The position numbers and the translations under genes were made by a program. A stretch of 64,000 nucleotides of DNA from the NCBI GenBank assembly GCA_902826815.1, contig CADEGF010000026.1, positions 1 to 64,000 of the forward strand, given 5' to 3'. Of the stretch, positions 34,347-43,661 are shown one piece after another. Origin of the DNA: an uncultured Mycobacteriaceae bacterium. GTDB lineage: Bacteria; Actinomycetota; Actinomycetes; Mycobacteriales; Mycobacteriaceae. The number at the start of each line of letters is the position of its first letter. Positions within the stretch are counted from its first letter, which is position 1. The notes beneath the pieces are model-generated. The model saw nothing but the letters and a program-made list of their open reading frames with translations. It searched no databases and was not told the origin of the DNA.

Positions 34347-35714
34347 GTGAGCGTCGACGACATACGCGCCGCCGACAACGCCCGCAAGAAGAACTCGTAC
34401 CACTTCGACCGGCACACACCCGAGTACCGGATGCAGTTCGACGAGATCACCGAGGAGATGCAGGCCAAGTGCCCGATGGCGTGGACCGACGTCTACGACG
34501 GACACTGGGTCGCCGCGGACAGCAAGCATGTCTTCGAGCTGGCGCGCTGTCCCGTGGTGTCCAACGACCACGACATCAACGGTGAGCGAAAGGGCTACCA
34601 GGGCATCACCATCCCGAAGGCGCAGCGGGCCACCGTGGTGCGCGGCGGCATCCTGGAGATGGACGAGCCAGAGCACAGCGTGTACCGCGGGGCATTGAAC
34701 CCGTACCTCTCCCCCGCCGCCATCAAACGGTGGCAGCCGTTCGTCGACGAGATCGTGCGCGCGTCACTGGACGAGAAGATCGAGTCCGGCCACATCGACT
34801 TCGTCGACGACCTCGCCAACATCGCGCCCGCGGTGCTGACGCTCGCGATGATGGGTATCGAGCTGGCCAAGTGGCCGGTCTACAGCGAGCCCGCGCACCT
34901 CTCGGTGTCCACACCGGAGCACTCGCCCGACGCCGCCCGCGTCGCCGAGATGAACCGGCAGATGGGCATCGACATGATCACCACGATGATGGAGATCCGG
35001 GAGAAGCCGCGGCCCGGTCTGGTCAACGCGCTGCTGCAGCTGCGCATCGACGGTGAGCCTGCCCCCGATATGGAGATCCTCGGCAACCTCGGCCTGATCA
35101 TCGGCGGCGGATTCGACACCACCACCGCGCTGACCGCGCACTCGTTGGAGTGGCTGTCGGAGAATCCGGACAAGCGCGAGCTGCTCAGCCGCGAACGGGA
35201 CACCCTGCTCAACCCGGCCACCGAGGAGTTCCTGCGCTACTTCACGCCAGCGCCGGGTGACGGTCGCACGTTCGCCGAGGACGTCGAGGTCGAGGGCACC
35301 AGGTTCAAAGAAGGCGAGCGACTCTGGATCTCGTGGGCGATGGCCAACCGGGATCCCGCGGTGTTCGAGAAGCCCAACGAGCTGATCATGGACCGAAAAG
35401 GCAATCGGCACTTCAGCTTCGGCATCGGCGTGCACCGCTGCGTCGGGTCGAACGTCGCCAGGACGGTGTTCAAGTCGATGCTGACCGCGGTGCTCGACCG
35501 GATGCCCGACTACATGTGCGACCCCGAGGGCACCGTGCACTACGAGACCATCGGCGTCATCCAGGGCATGAAGCACCTGCCCGCCACCTTCACCCCCGGC
35601 AAGCGACTGGGTGCCGGGTTGGACGAGACGCTCGAGAAGCTGCAGCGCATCTGCAACGAGCAGGAACTCGCCCGCCCGATCACCGAACGCAAGGAAGCCG
35701 CGGTTATCGACTGA
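34347..35714 (+). CDS. Cytochrome P450
   Basis: 455 residues from GTG 34347 after GAGGGAG; ATG 34335, overlapping the ferredoxin stop (ATGA), is an in-frame alternative. I-helix GGGFDTTTALTAHSLEWL, K-helix EEFLRYF and haem loop FSFGIGVHRCVGSNVAR with Cys ligand. Coupled to its own ferredoxin, so it is a complete monooxygenase minus reductase. Probably hydroxylates the imported lipid; the family subclass cannot be assigned by eye. Confidence 0.92.
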   Translation: MSVDDIRAADNARKKNSYHFDRHTPEYRMQFDEITEEMQAKCPMAWTDVYDGHWVAADSKHVFELARCPVVSNDHDINGERKGYQGITIPKAQRATVVRGGILEMDEPEHSVYRGALNPYLSPAAIKRWQPFVDEIVRASLDEKIESGHIDFVDDLANIAPAVLTLAMMGIELAKWPVYSEPAHLSVSTPEHSPDAARVAEMNRQMGIDMITTMMEIREKPRPGLVNALLQLRIDGEPAPDMEILGNLGLIIGGGFDTTTALTAHSLEWLSENPDKRELLSRERDTLLNPATEEFLRYFTPAPGDGRTFAEDVEVEGTRFKEGERLWISWAMANRDPAVFEKPNELIMDRKGNRHFSFGIGVHRCVGSNVARTVFKSMLTAVLDRMPDYMCDPEGTVHYETIGVIQGMKHLPATFTPGKRLGAGLDETLEKLQRICNEQELARPITERKEAAVID

Positions 35715-35785
35715 ATGCCGACCCAGCCTTCGGGCCGGGTGGTTTGATAAGCAGCCAGCACGCGACAGGAAACGGAGGGACGCAC

Positions 35786-36226
35786 GTGAATCCCTTGAAG
35801 GGTGTGATCGCAGCGGTCGCGATCACCGCGGCAGGCACGGTGGTCGCACCGCCTGCCAACGCCATGATGATGCTGGGCAACTACGACGTGCTCACCAACC
35901 GGTACAACATGGCGTCGTGGGTGTGGGGCGTCGCGGCCTGCATCCCGGAGAAGTCGGTGGACTGCGTCGACATCAACGGGATATCGCGGCTGAAGTACTA
36001 CTTCGAGTACAGCGGCAAGGCTCACCTCGACGGCGACACCTACACCCTTGTTGTCGATGTGCCGGACGGCCTGCGCTGCCCCTTCGGTCAGGTGCTGCCG
36101 TCCCGTGACACCTACACCTGGAACCAGGTCAGCCTCGCCGGCGAGATCAACTCGACTTACGACGTCGGCTGCTTCGGCGGCCCGCCGGGGACGCAGTTCT
36201 GGACCTTCGCCCTGCAGCGGCTGTAA
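35786..36226 (+). CDS. Secreted small protein
   Basis: 146 residues from GTG 35786 (GGAGGGA upstream). Signal peptide VNPLKGVIAAVAITAAGTVVAPPANA (cut about 26), mature domain with AACIPEKSVDCVDI, LRCPFG and VGCFGG cysteines. It resembles in size and style the secreted proteins at 16752 and 17205. Function unknown; likely envelope. Follows the P450 at 71 bp, perhaps the same transcript. Confidence 0.65.
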   Translation: MNPLKGVIAAVAITAAGTVVAPPANAMMMLGNYDVLTNRYNMASWVWGVAACIPEKSVDCVDINGISRLKYYFEYSGKAHLDGDTYTLVVDVPDGLRCPFGQVLPSRDTYTWNQVSLAGEINSTYDVGCFGGPPGTQFWTFALQRL

Positions 36227-36243
36227 CCCACACCGATTCACAC

Positions 36244-36305
36244 CGCGAGCGTGCGCGTTTGCGCGCGACACGCCACGGAATTCTGCGCAACTGCGCACGC
36301 TCACG
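36244..36305. terminator. Long hairpin repeat between convergent genes, copy 2
   Basis: Arms GAGCGTGCGC (36247-36256) and GCGCACGCTC (36293-36302), extendable to 36244/36305 with one mismatch. Shares GAGCGTGCGCGTTTG and CGACACGCC with copy 1 at 8397. The amidase stop codon (36301-36303) lies in the right arm. Confidence 0.55.
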
Positions 36306-37752
36306 CCCCTGGCGGCGGGACGAAACCGCCGAGCAACTCCTCGACGAGGCGTCCGACGGCGAGTGTGGTGCGGTCCTCGAGATAGGGCCCGACGATCTGG
36401 ATGCCGACCGGCAGGCCCGACGCCGTGCGGCCGACGGGAACGACGGTCGCGGGCAGATGCGCCAACGTCGCCAACGAAACCCAGGCCATCAGGTCGGTGT
36501 AGGACCTTTCGGCGCCGTTCACCTGGATCACCCTCTCCGGGAACGGGTCGCTGTGGTCGTGCGGAATGGCAGGCACCATCGCCACCGGCATCAGCAGGGC
36601 GTCCACACCGACGAAGTACTCCGCCATCAGGGCGCGCAACTTCTCGCGTTTCTCGCCCGCGAACACCGAATCGCGGTAGCGCTGGGTGGCGAACCGAGCC
36701 GTGCGGGCGAGCGGCCGGTCGTCGTCGTCGGCTAGCGAGTCGGCCAGCTTGGCCATGCTGTCGAAGGAGCGTTTTCCCATGGTGGACAACAGGATCGGGT
36801 ACAGGAACTGCTGGTACAGCCGAACCACGTCCGGCAGCACGACCTCGGGCCGCGCGTCGATCACCTGTGCACCGGCACCCCGCAGCGCAGTGGCGGCCGC
36901 ATCGAGCACCGCTGCCACCTCGGTGTCGACCGGATATGTCGGATCGTCGAGCCAGAACGCCAGCCTCAGATCGCGCAGCATCGTCGCGCGGGGAGCCGGC
37001 AGCTCCAGCCGCCACCCGACGGCGGCGTGGCCTGCCGCGCCCGCGAGCACCTCGAGTGCGATTTCGAGGTCGGCGACGTCACGCGCCAGCGGCCCGACGA
37101 CGGACAGGTCGGTGGCCGACAGAGTGCCGGGCGCGGGCGGCAGGTGGCCCGCCTGCGACACGATGCCCCAGGTGGGCTTGTGGCCGCATACGCCGCACCA
37201 GCTCGACGGGAAGCGGATCGAGCCACCGATATCGCTGCCCAGCTCGAGGCCGGTCATGCCGGTGGCGACCGCCGCGGCGGCGCCGCCCGACGAACCACCG
37301 GTGCTGCGGGTGGCGTCCCAGGGGTTGTTGCTGGTGCCGAAGATCGCGTTGTAGGTCTGCCAGTCCCCGGCCATCGTCGGGGTGTTGGTCTTGCCGAAGA
37401 TCACCGCGCCCGCGCGGCGCAGCCTGCCGACCGCGTCGGCGTCGTGGTCGGGCACGTGGTCCCAGGCGGGCAGCCCGCAGGTGGTCCGCATACCCTCGGT
37501 CTGGTAGGTGTCCTTGACCGTCATCGGCACACCGTGCAGCGGGCCGACGTCATCGCCGCGAGCCAGTGATGCGTCGGCGGCGTCGGCGGCTGTGCGCGCG
37601 CTGTCAGGACCGAGGGTGACGACGGCGTTCAGCGGCGGGTTCAGCGCTTCGACGCGCGCGAGGTAGTGCTCCAGCAACTCGCGACTCGACACGTCACGGC
37701 GCCGGATGGCCTCGGCCAGCGCATGTGCGGGCTGTAATGCGATGTCAGACAT
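36301..37752 (-). CDS. Amidase-signature family hydrolase
   Basis: 483 residues from ATG 37752 (AAAGGGAG upstream). The Ser-cisSer-Lys triad is complete: VPMTVKDTYQ (Lys), RSTGGSSGGAAAA (cis-Ser region) and ELGSDIGGSIRFPS (nucleophile Ser). The enzyme hydrolyses an amide or ester; acylamidase or 6-aminohexanoate-like activities occur in this family. Stands alone on the minus strand, divergent from the crotonase operon across 126 bp; no copy of the shared operator there. Confidence 0.88.
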   Translation of the reverse strand: MSDIALQPAHALAEAIRRRDVSSRELLEHYLARVEALNPPLNAVVTLGPDSARTAADAADASLARGDDVGPLHGVPMTVKDTYQTEGMRTTCGLPAWDHVPDHDADAVGRLRRAGAVIFGKTNTPTMAGDWQTYNAIFGTSNNPWDATRSTGGSSGGAAAAVATGMTGLELGSDIGGSIRFPSSWCGVCGHKPTWGIVSQAGHLPPAPGTLSATDLSVVGPLARDVADLEIALEVLAGAAGHAAVGWRLELPAPRATMLRDLRLAFWLDDPTYPVDTEVAAVLDAAATALRGAGAQVIDARPEVVLPDVVRLYQQFLYPILLSTMGKRSFDSMAKLADSLADDDDRPLARTARFATQRYRDSVFAGEKREKLRALMAEYFVGVDALLMPVAMVPAIPHDHSDPFPERVIQVNGAERSYTDLMAWVSLATLAHLPATVVPVGRTASGLPVGIQIVGPYLEDRTTLAVGRLVEELLGGFVPPPGA

Positions 37753-37878
37753 GCGAAACTCCCTTTCTTTAAGCAAAGAGTACAAACAGCCCCAACACGT
37801 TCCGGCGCTGAAAGACTGGCCGCAGGGTCGATTGCGGCGCACTGTGCATCAATGGGGACGAAAAACGAGGAGACGAGC

Positions 37879-38850
37879 ATGCCGGACTACGACTACGAAG
37901 AGATGAAGAAGGAAGCCGAGCAGTACATCAAGTTCGAGAAGGACAAGAAGAACCGCATCGCCTACATCACGTTCGACCGGCCCGATGCGCAGAACTCCAC
38001 CACGCTGGGCATGCGGCAGAACTACGCCGACCTGATCCACAAGTGCAACGTCGACGACGACGTGAAGGTGGTGGTGATCCGCGGCGAGGGTGAGGATTTC
38101 GGCAGCGGCGGCGATCTTCCCGAGCAGCGCGGCATGCTCGAGAATCCGGGCATGCCGCTGCTGCACGAGCTGGCGATCAACGACGATGAGGTGAAATACC
38201 CGCCGGGCGGCTCATACCGCTATCTGTCGACGGTCACCGACTTCTACGCCAAGGCCAAGGCAGGCAACCGCCCGCTGCAGGAGCTGCGCAAGATCAGCAT
38301 CATCGAGGCCAAGGGCTACTGCTACGGCTGGCATTTCTATCAGGCCGGCGACGCAGACCTTGTCGTCTCGTCCGACGACGCCCTGTTCGGCCATCCCGCG
38401 TTCCGCTACGTCGGGTGGGGACCGAGGCTGTGGTGGTGGGCCGAGACCATGGGCCTTCGCAAGTTCTCCGAAATGCTCTTCACCGGAAGGCCGTTCAGCG
38501 CCAAGGAGATGTACGACTGCGGCTTCATCAACAGCGTGGTACCGCGCGATCAGCTCGAGAAGGAGACCGAGAAATACGCGCTGGCATGCTCCAAGTCGCG
38601 TCCCACCGACACCGTCGCAGTGCAGAAGACCTTCCTCGAGCTCTACAAACAGCACAAGGGCGAGTACTTCGGCAGCCTGCTCACCGGCATGGTCGAGGGC
38701 ATGCTGCCGTTGATCCAGAACGATCAGCAGAACGACGTCGACCTCACCGACGGCACATTCGAGAAGGGCCTCAACAACGTCGTCAAGGACAACGACATGA
38801 ACTTCCCGCCCGAATGGCGATTGAGCCGCTCCGGCCGCAACAAGCCCTGA
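37879..38850 (+). CDS. Enoyl-CoA hydratase/isomerase family, long form
   Basis: 323 residues from ATG 37879 (GAGGAGACGAGC upstream; 37852 is an alternative). Crotonase core IAYITFDRPDAQNSTTLGMRQ, GEGEDFGSGGDLPEQ, SIIEAKGYCYGWHFYQAGDADLVVSSDDALFGHPAFRYVG. Longer than usual, with an N-terminal acidic helix and a C-terminal extension. The loop GYCYGW replaces the glycine-rich GxxxGGG of typical hydratases. First gene of a plus-strand operon running to 43087. Confidence 0.8.
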   Translation: MPDYDYEEMKKEAEQYIKFEKDKKNRIAYITFDRPDAQNSTTLGMRQNYADLIHKCNVDDDVKVVVIRGEGEDFGSGGDLPEQRGMLENPGMPLLHELAINDDEVKYPPGGSYRYLSTVTDFYAKAKAGNRPLQELRKISIIEAKGYCYGWHFYQAGDADLVVSSDDALFGHPAFRYVGWGPRLWWWAETMGLRKFSEMLFTGRPFSAKEMYDCGFINSVVPRDQLEKETEKYALACSKSRPTDTVAVQKTFLELYKQHKGEYFGSLLTGMVEGMLPLIQNDQQNDVDLTDGTFEKGLNNVVKDNDMNFPPEWRLSRSGRNKP

Positions 38851-38862
38851 GGCAATGCCGTC

Positions 38863-41079
38863 ATGTCGGCGTTGAACGGCATCCGGATCGTCGAGCTGTC
38901 GGAGTCGGTGGCCGGCGAGTACTGCGGAAAGCTGCTCGCCGACTTCGGCGCCGACGTCGTCAAGGTCGAACGGCCTGGACAAGGCAGCCTGACGAGAGAG
39001 ATGACGCCGGGCAGCGTGTTCGCGTACCTGAACACGAACAAGCGCTCGATCGAACTCGACCGGGCGGCCGTCGACGAACTCGTCGCGTCCGCGCATGCCG
39101 TCATTGACGAGCATGAGTCGTCGTCTGAGCTCGCGAGCAGGTACCCCGACGTGGTCTGGTGCTCGATCACGCCGTTCGGTCACGACACACCTTCAGAGTG
39201 GCGGAACGCTAAGAGTATCAACGTGTTCCACGCAAGCGGCTGGGGCTACCACACCCCAAGCCACGGCGACCCCGAGTTGCCTCCGCTCAAGGGGCCGGGC
39301 CGGTTTCTCGCCGACTACGAAGCCGGTCTCGATGCGGCACTGTGTGTGGCTTCGTGCCTGTTCGCGCAACTGCACCACGGCCGCGGCGAGTTCATCGACG
39401 TCTCGGCGCACGCGGTGCTGGTATCGCGCACAGACTGCATACTCGGCCGCTTCATCACCGGCGAGATCGCGCCGGAGGGCTCCCGCGACGATTTCGACCA
39501 GCATGGCCCTGCGTCGTTCTTCGCCTGCGCCGACGGGCACGTCTACCTCTACATGACCAACGGGCATCACTGGGTCGCGCTCAAGGAGCTGATGGGCCGT
39601 CCGCCGTGGCTGGATGAGTTCCACGACGATTGGCTTGAGTTCTCGGTCACCGCCGAGAAAGTCGAAACGTTTCACCGCGGCTTCGCAATGTGGATAAAAG
39701 ACCAGGAGAAGAACGATGTCGCCGAGAATGCTCAGCGTCTCGGTGTTCCGCTGGTGCCGGTCAATGCCGTCCACGAGCTGTCGTCGTTGTCGCAGTATCG
39801 TCATCGCGGGTTCTTCCGCGACGTCGCGCATCCCTCGCTCGGCTCGGGGCTCTACCCCACCGTCCCGTATCTGCTGAGCGGGTCTCCTGCCGAGATACGA
39901 AGCTGTGCACCGGCTCTCGGGCAGCACACGGCCGATGTGCTCGCCAACCTGTCGCCGCGCAAGCCGTTGAGCGTTGCGAAACTCAAGCTGCCTGCAAGAG
40001 CCAGGGGCGGGCCGCTTGAAGGTGTGCGGGTCGTCGAACTCACAAAGGTGTGGGCTGGGCCGTATGCGGGCAAGCTGCTGGCATTCCTCGGCGCCGAGGT
40101 GATCAAGGTCGAGAGTTCGAACCGGCCTGAGGAGATGCGCGCCTACGGCGGCACCGACATCAACCGCGCTCCGTTCTTCTTGAGCGTCAACCCCGAAATC
40201 CTCTCCGTCGATGTGGATATCAAGACGCCTGAGGGGATGGACCGGTTACGCGACCTGATCGGTCGCACCGACATTGTGATCAACAACCTGCGGCCAGGCG
40301 CGATGGAGCGTCAGGGATTGGGCTACGAGGACCTGCGGGCGATTAAGTCCGACATCGTCTCGGTGTCGATCAAGATGTGGGGCAACGACGGACCGATGGG
40401 ATATCAAACCGGCTATGCGCCGTGTTTCGCCGCGCTGGCTGGTCTGGCGTCGCTCGTCGGATACGACGGCGGCCCGCCACTCGGCGCGAGCATGCGCTAC
40501 GGGGATTCCACCGTCGGCGCCGCCGCGGCCTACGCTGCCGTCGCGGCGCTGATGCATCGAGAGCTCACCGGAGCGGGACAGTTCGTCGATGTCTCTGCCG
40601 TCGAGGTGCTGACGTCGATGATCGGCGACAGCGTGGTGGAGCAGGCGCTGACCGGAGCACCGCTTGGACCCGACGGCAACCACCATCGCGACCTGTCGCC
40701 GCACGGCTGTTATCCCTGCGCCGACGGCTGGATCAGTATCGCCGTCGCAGACGATGCCGAACGCCGCGCCTTGCAGTCGGTGGTGGGTTCGGGCGCTCTG
40801 CACGACCTCACCCCGATGCACGACGCGGCCGAACTCGCCCAACGGTTGCGCGCTGCAGGTGTGGCCGCGGCCAAGAGCGCAACGGCGCTCGACGTCATCG
40901 CCGACGAATCGCTCTGGGAGCGCGGCGCATACCGTTTCGTATCCGATCATGTCGAGGGTCAGCGCCCTGTCCTCGGGCCGTCATGGCGGATGCTCCGCAA
41001 CCCGGCGCGAATCGAGCGCGGAGCGCCTGATCTCGGCGAGCACAATGACTATGTATTCGCGAAACTGGAGACCCGATGA
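38863..41079 (+). CDS. Tandem-fused family III CoA-transferase
   Basis: 738 residues, two CaiB-type units: residues ~1-370 (ALNGIRIVELSESVAGEYCGKLLADFGADVVKVE) and ~380-738 (PLEGVRVVELTKVWAGPYAGKLLAFLGAEVIKVE). In both halves the segment where the active-site aspartate is expected has another residue (KSINVFHASG; TGYAPCFAALAGL). So it may be a racemase-like, non-transferring or structural variant. ATG 38863, 12 bp after the crotonase; overlaps the SDR by 4 bp. Confidence 0.82.
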   Translation: MSALNGIRIVELSESVAGEYCGKLLADFGADVVKVERPGQGSLTREMTPGSVFAYLNTNKRSIELDRAAVDELVASAHAVIDEHESSSELASRYPDVVWCSITPFGHDTPSEWRNAKSINVFHASGWGYHTPSHGDPELPPLKGPGRFLADYEAGLDAALCVASCLFAQLHHGRGEFIDVSAHAVLVSRTDCILGRFITGEIAPEGSRDDFDQHGPASFFACADGHVYLYMTNGHHWVALKELMGRPPWLDEFHDDWLEFSVTAEKVETFHRGFAMWIKDQEKNDVAENAQRLGVPLVPVNAVHELSSLSQYRHRGFFRDVAHPSLGSGLYPTVPYLLSGSPAEIRSCAPALGQHTADVLANLSPRKPLSVAKLKLPARARGGPLEGVRVVELTKVWAGPYAGKLLAFLGAEVIKVESSNRPEEMRAYGGTDINRAPFFLSVNPEILSVDVDIKTPEGMDRLRDLIGRTDIVINNLRPGAMERQGLGYEDLRAIKSDIVSVSIKMWGNDGPMGYQTGYAPCFAALAGLASLVGYDGGPPLGASMRYGDSTVGAAAAYAAVAALMHRELTGAGQFVDVSAVEVLTSMIGDSVVEQALTGAPLGPDGNHHRDLSPHGCYPCADGWISIAVADDAERRALQSVVGSGALHDLTPMHDAAELAQRLRAAGVAAAKSATALDVIADESLWERGAYRFVSDHVEGQRPVLGPSWRMLRNPARIERGAPDLGEHNDYVFAKLETR

Positions 41080-41840
41080 CGACAACATTGGCGGGCACCG
41101 TGGCGCTGGTCACCGGCGCCAGCAGCGGCATCGGCGCCGCGACGGCACGCGCGCTGGCGGCGGAGGGGGCGGCCGTCGCGCTGCTCGCGCGTCGTGCCGA
41201 CCGGCTCGAGGAGTTGAAGGCCGATATCGAGGCGGCCGGTGGCATAGCGTTGGCGACGCCTGCCGACGTGACCGACGCCGAACAGGTGGCGGCCGCGGTC
41301 GCGGACGCGGTCGACGGGCTTGGCCGCCTCGACACGCTGGTGAACAACGCGGGACTGTTGCGGATTGGCGCCGCCGCCGAAGCGCCGCTTGCGGATTGGG
41401 ACGATCTCGTCTCGGTGAACGTCAACGGCGTCCTCTACGCCACGCGCACCGCACTCCCCCATCTCATCGCCGCCGCTGCCGACTCACCGCGAGGGGTCGC
41501 CGATGTGGTCACGATCAGCTCGACGGGCGGACGGGTCGCCAGGCCCGGCACGGCCGTCTACTCGCTGACCAAGTTCGGGGTCAACGCGTTCAGCGAAGGC
41601 ATCCGGCAGGAGTTGATCGGCAAGCGGGTGCGCGTCGGGCTCGTCGAGCCGGGCACCGTGCAGACCGAGATCACCGAGCACCTGTCACCTGAGGCACTGG
41701 CGGCCCAGCAGAAAACCACCGGGGGCATGGTCAAGCTGCAGCCCGAAGACATCGCGGACGCCGTCGTCTACATGGTGACGCGTGACCGCAGGGTGGCGGT
41801 CAACGAGATGTTGGTGCGCGCCGCCGAGCAGACCTGGTGA
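41076..41840 (+). CDS. Short-chain dehydrogenase/reductase
   Basis: 254 residues. VALVTGASSGIGAATARALAAEGAAVALLARRADRL (Arg residues after the second strand suggest NADP), LVNNAG, TISSTGG and YSLTKFGVNAFSEGIRQEL catalytic Tyr/Lys. Third gene of the crotonase/CoA-transferase operon; overlaps neighbours by 4 bp at both ends. Confidence 0.88.
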   Translation: MTTTLAGTVALVTGASSGIGAATARALAAEGAAVALLARRADRLEELKADIEAAGGIALATPADVTDAEQVAAAVADAVDGLGRLDTLVNNAGLLRIGAAAEAPLADWDDLVSVNVNGVLYATRTALPHLIAAAADSPRGVADVVTISSTGGRVARPGTAVYSLTKFGVNAFSEGIRQELIGKRVRVGLVEPGTVQTEITEHLSPEALAAQQKTTGGMVKLQPEDIADAVVYMVTRDRRVAVNEMLVRAAEQTW

Positions 41841-43087
41841 GCGACCGCTGGGTCATCGGCGACCAGACGCGGCTGCCGTTTCCCGCCGATCCGGCCGCCT
41901 TTCGTGACGGCGGAGTCCCGTTTCTCAGCAAGGCATTTCAGGCGCCAGTCAGCGAGATCACCCGGTGTCAGGAAGTGTCCGGCGGCAGCACGGGTCGCAA
42001 GATGCTGCTGGACGTCTCCTATCTCGAGCCGCAGCCGGGCCTACACACCGAACTGTTCGTGAAGTTCTCCCGCGACTTCGACGACCCGGTGCGTGACCGC
42101 GGCAGGACACAGATGGAGTCCGAGGTGACGTTCGCGTCGCTGTCCCTGACACCCGGCTTTCCGATCGCAGTGCCACGTCCGCAGTTCGCCGATTATCACC
42201 GCGGGACCGGCACCGGCATTCTGATCAGCAAGCGAATCGCGTTCGGCATCAACGGAATCGAGCCCCAGTATCAAAAGTGCCTCGACTATGAGATGCCGAG
42301 GCAGGCCGATCACTACCGGGCGCTGCTGACTGCCGTCGCGCGACTCGCAGGCACGCACAGATCGGGCCGGTTACCCGCCCACCTCACCGACCAGTTCCCG
42401 CTCGACCTGAGGGCCGCCGCCGTCGGCGAGGCCCCGCCGATGACGGCCGACAAGCTTTCCCGCCGCGTCGCGCGGTTAGCGGAATTCGCCGACGCACATC
42501 CGCACCTGCTGCCCGACCTGCGATCGGATGATTTTCTCGACCGCCTGGCGGTCGAGGCGCCTGACGTGCTGCGACAGGAGTCGTCGATCTGGGATCTGCT
42601 CACCGCATCGAACGACTACATCGCACTGTCGCACTGGAACGCCAACGTCGACAACGCGTGGTTCTGGACCGATGGCGACGGCGTGCTTCGCTGTGGCCTG
42701 ATGGACTGGGGCTGTGTCAGTCGGCTGAACGTGGCGATGGCGATCTGGGGCGCGATGTCGGCCGCCGAAACCGACATGTGGGAAAGCCATTTCGACGAGT
42801 TCGTCCGGCTGTTCTGCGACGAGGTCTATGCCTCGGGTGGCCCGAAGCTGGATCCCGATGTGCTGCAACGGCAGGTGATCCTCTACGCCGTGCTGATGGG
42901 CGTCACGTGGTTGATGGACGTGCCCGCCTTGATCCGAACGCGGATTCGCGGCAGCGGTGCGGCGACGCGGAGGACCGATCCGGCGATCAGGGGCGACGAG
43001 AGCGTGCGTGCGCCACTGCAGATGCTGACCAACGTGCTGAACCTCTGGGCGTCAAGCGACGTCGGTGCAGCTTTGCGCGGGCTCTGA
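41837..43087 (+). CDS. Aminoglycoside-phosphotransferase-fold protein, atypical
   Basis: 416 residues from GTG 41837. Kinase-like fold of the APH/ecdysteroid-kinase group: substrate lobe GILISKRI, loop YIALSHWNANVDNAWFW and metal motif GLMDWGCVSR. The usual catalytic HGDxxxxN is HWNANVDN here, so the base aspartate is Asn. It could be an acyl- or sterol-alcohol kinase variant or a binding protein. Last gene of the operon beginning at 37879. Confidence 0.65.
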   Translation: MSDRWVIGDQTRLPFPADPAAFRDGGVPFLSKAFQAPVSEITRCQEVSGGSTGRKMLLDVSYLEPQPGLHTELFVKFSRDFDDPVRDRGRTQMESEVTFASLSLTPGFPIAVPRPQFADYHRGTGTGILISKRIAFGINGIEPQYQKCLDYEMPRQADHYRALLTAVARLAGTHRSGRLPAHLTDQFPLDLRAAAVGEAPPMTADKLSRRVARLAEFADAHPHLLPDLRSDDFLDRLAVEAPDVLRQESSIWDLLTASNDYIALSHWNANVDNAWFWTDGDGVLRCGLMDWGCVSRLNVAMAIWGAMSAAETDMWESHFDEFVRLFCDEVYASGGPKLDPDVLQRQVILYAVLMGVTWLMDVPALIRTRIRGSGAATRRTDPAIRGDESVRAPLQMLTNVLNLWASSDVGAALRGL

Positions 43088-43133
43088 TCCCCGCGGTGGC
43101 ACTATTGCCTTTCGTCGGATCTGCCGCTGTGCT

Positions 43134-43155
43134 GGTATACCGGTTGCAAGTGCAA
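43134..43155. promoter_or_regulatory. MarR promoter dyads
   Basis: GGTATACC (43134-43141) followed by TTGCA-AG-TGCAA (43144-43155), two adjacent palindromes immediately upstream of the MarR gene. Probable promoter/operator for autoregulation. Confidence 0.4.
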
Positions 43156-43168
43156 TCGAGAGGGTGCA

Positions 43169-43648
43169 GTGGTGGCGGTGCGGGGTAAGGCCTCCGTCGA
43201 TGATTCGGTCGACGTGATCACCGATGCGTTGGTGACCGCGTCACGCCTGTTGGTGGCGATTTCGGCCCGTTCGATCGCTGAAGTGGACGAATCGATCACT
43301 ACCCCGCAGTTTCGGGCATTGGTGATCCTGTCGTCGCGAGGACCCTCGAACTTGGCGACGCTGGCGGGGCTGCTCGACGTGCAGCCCTCGACGATTGGCC
43401 GAATGGTTGAGCGCCTGGTATCTGCGGGTTTGATCGACCGCCGCCAGCATCCCAATTCACGCCGGGAACTGATGGTGGAACTGAGTGCGCGCGGTCATGA
43501 CGTCGTCGATACAGTCACGGCTCGGCGCCGAGGGGAGATCACTCGCGTAGTGCACGCGATGCCGGAACGCGAACGTCGCGGTCTGGTAACCGCTTTGACC
43601 GCGTTTACCGCGGCCGGCGGCGAGCCGCCTGCCCACAACAGCATGTGA
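43169..43648 (+). CDS. MarR-family regulator
   Basis: 159 residues from GTG 43169 (GAGAGGG upstream). Winged-helix: QFRALVILSSRGPSNLATLAGLLDVQPSTIGRMVERLVSAGLIDRRQHPNSRRELMVELS. The wing DRRQHPNSRRE is characteristic. Dyads lie just upstream. Targets unknown; it is downstream of the catabolic operon but with its own promoter. Confidence 0.88.
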   Translation: MVAVRGKASVDDSVDVITDALVTASRLLVAISARSIAEVDESITTPQFRALVILSSRGPSNLATLAGLLDVQPSTIGRMVERLVSAGLIDRRQHPNSRRELMVELSARGHDVVDTVTARRRGEITRVVHAMPERERRGLVTALTAFTAAGGEPPAHNSM

Positions 43649-43661
43649 GCTTCGACAGCGC

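Noticed and set aside
39722-39728. GAGAAT inside coding regions as further copies of the shared operator
   Set aside because: Single half-sites within genes (also near 17391, 35164, 38141 and 48925) without a second arm or promoter context; expected by chance.
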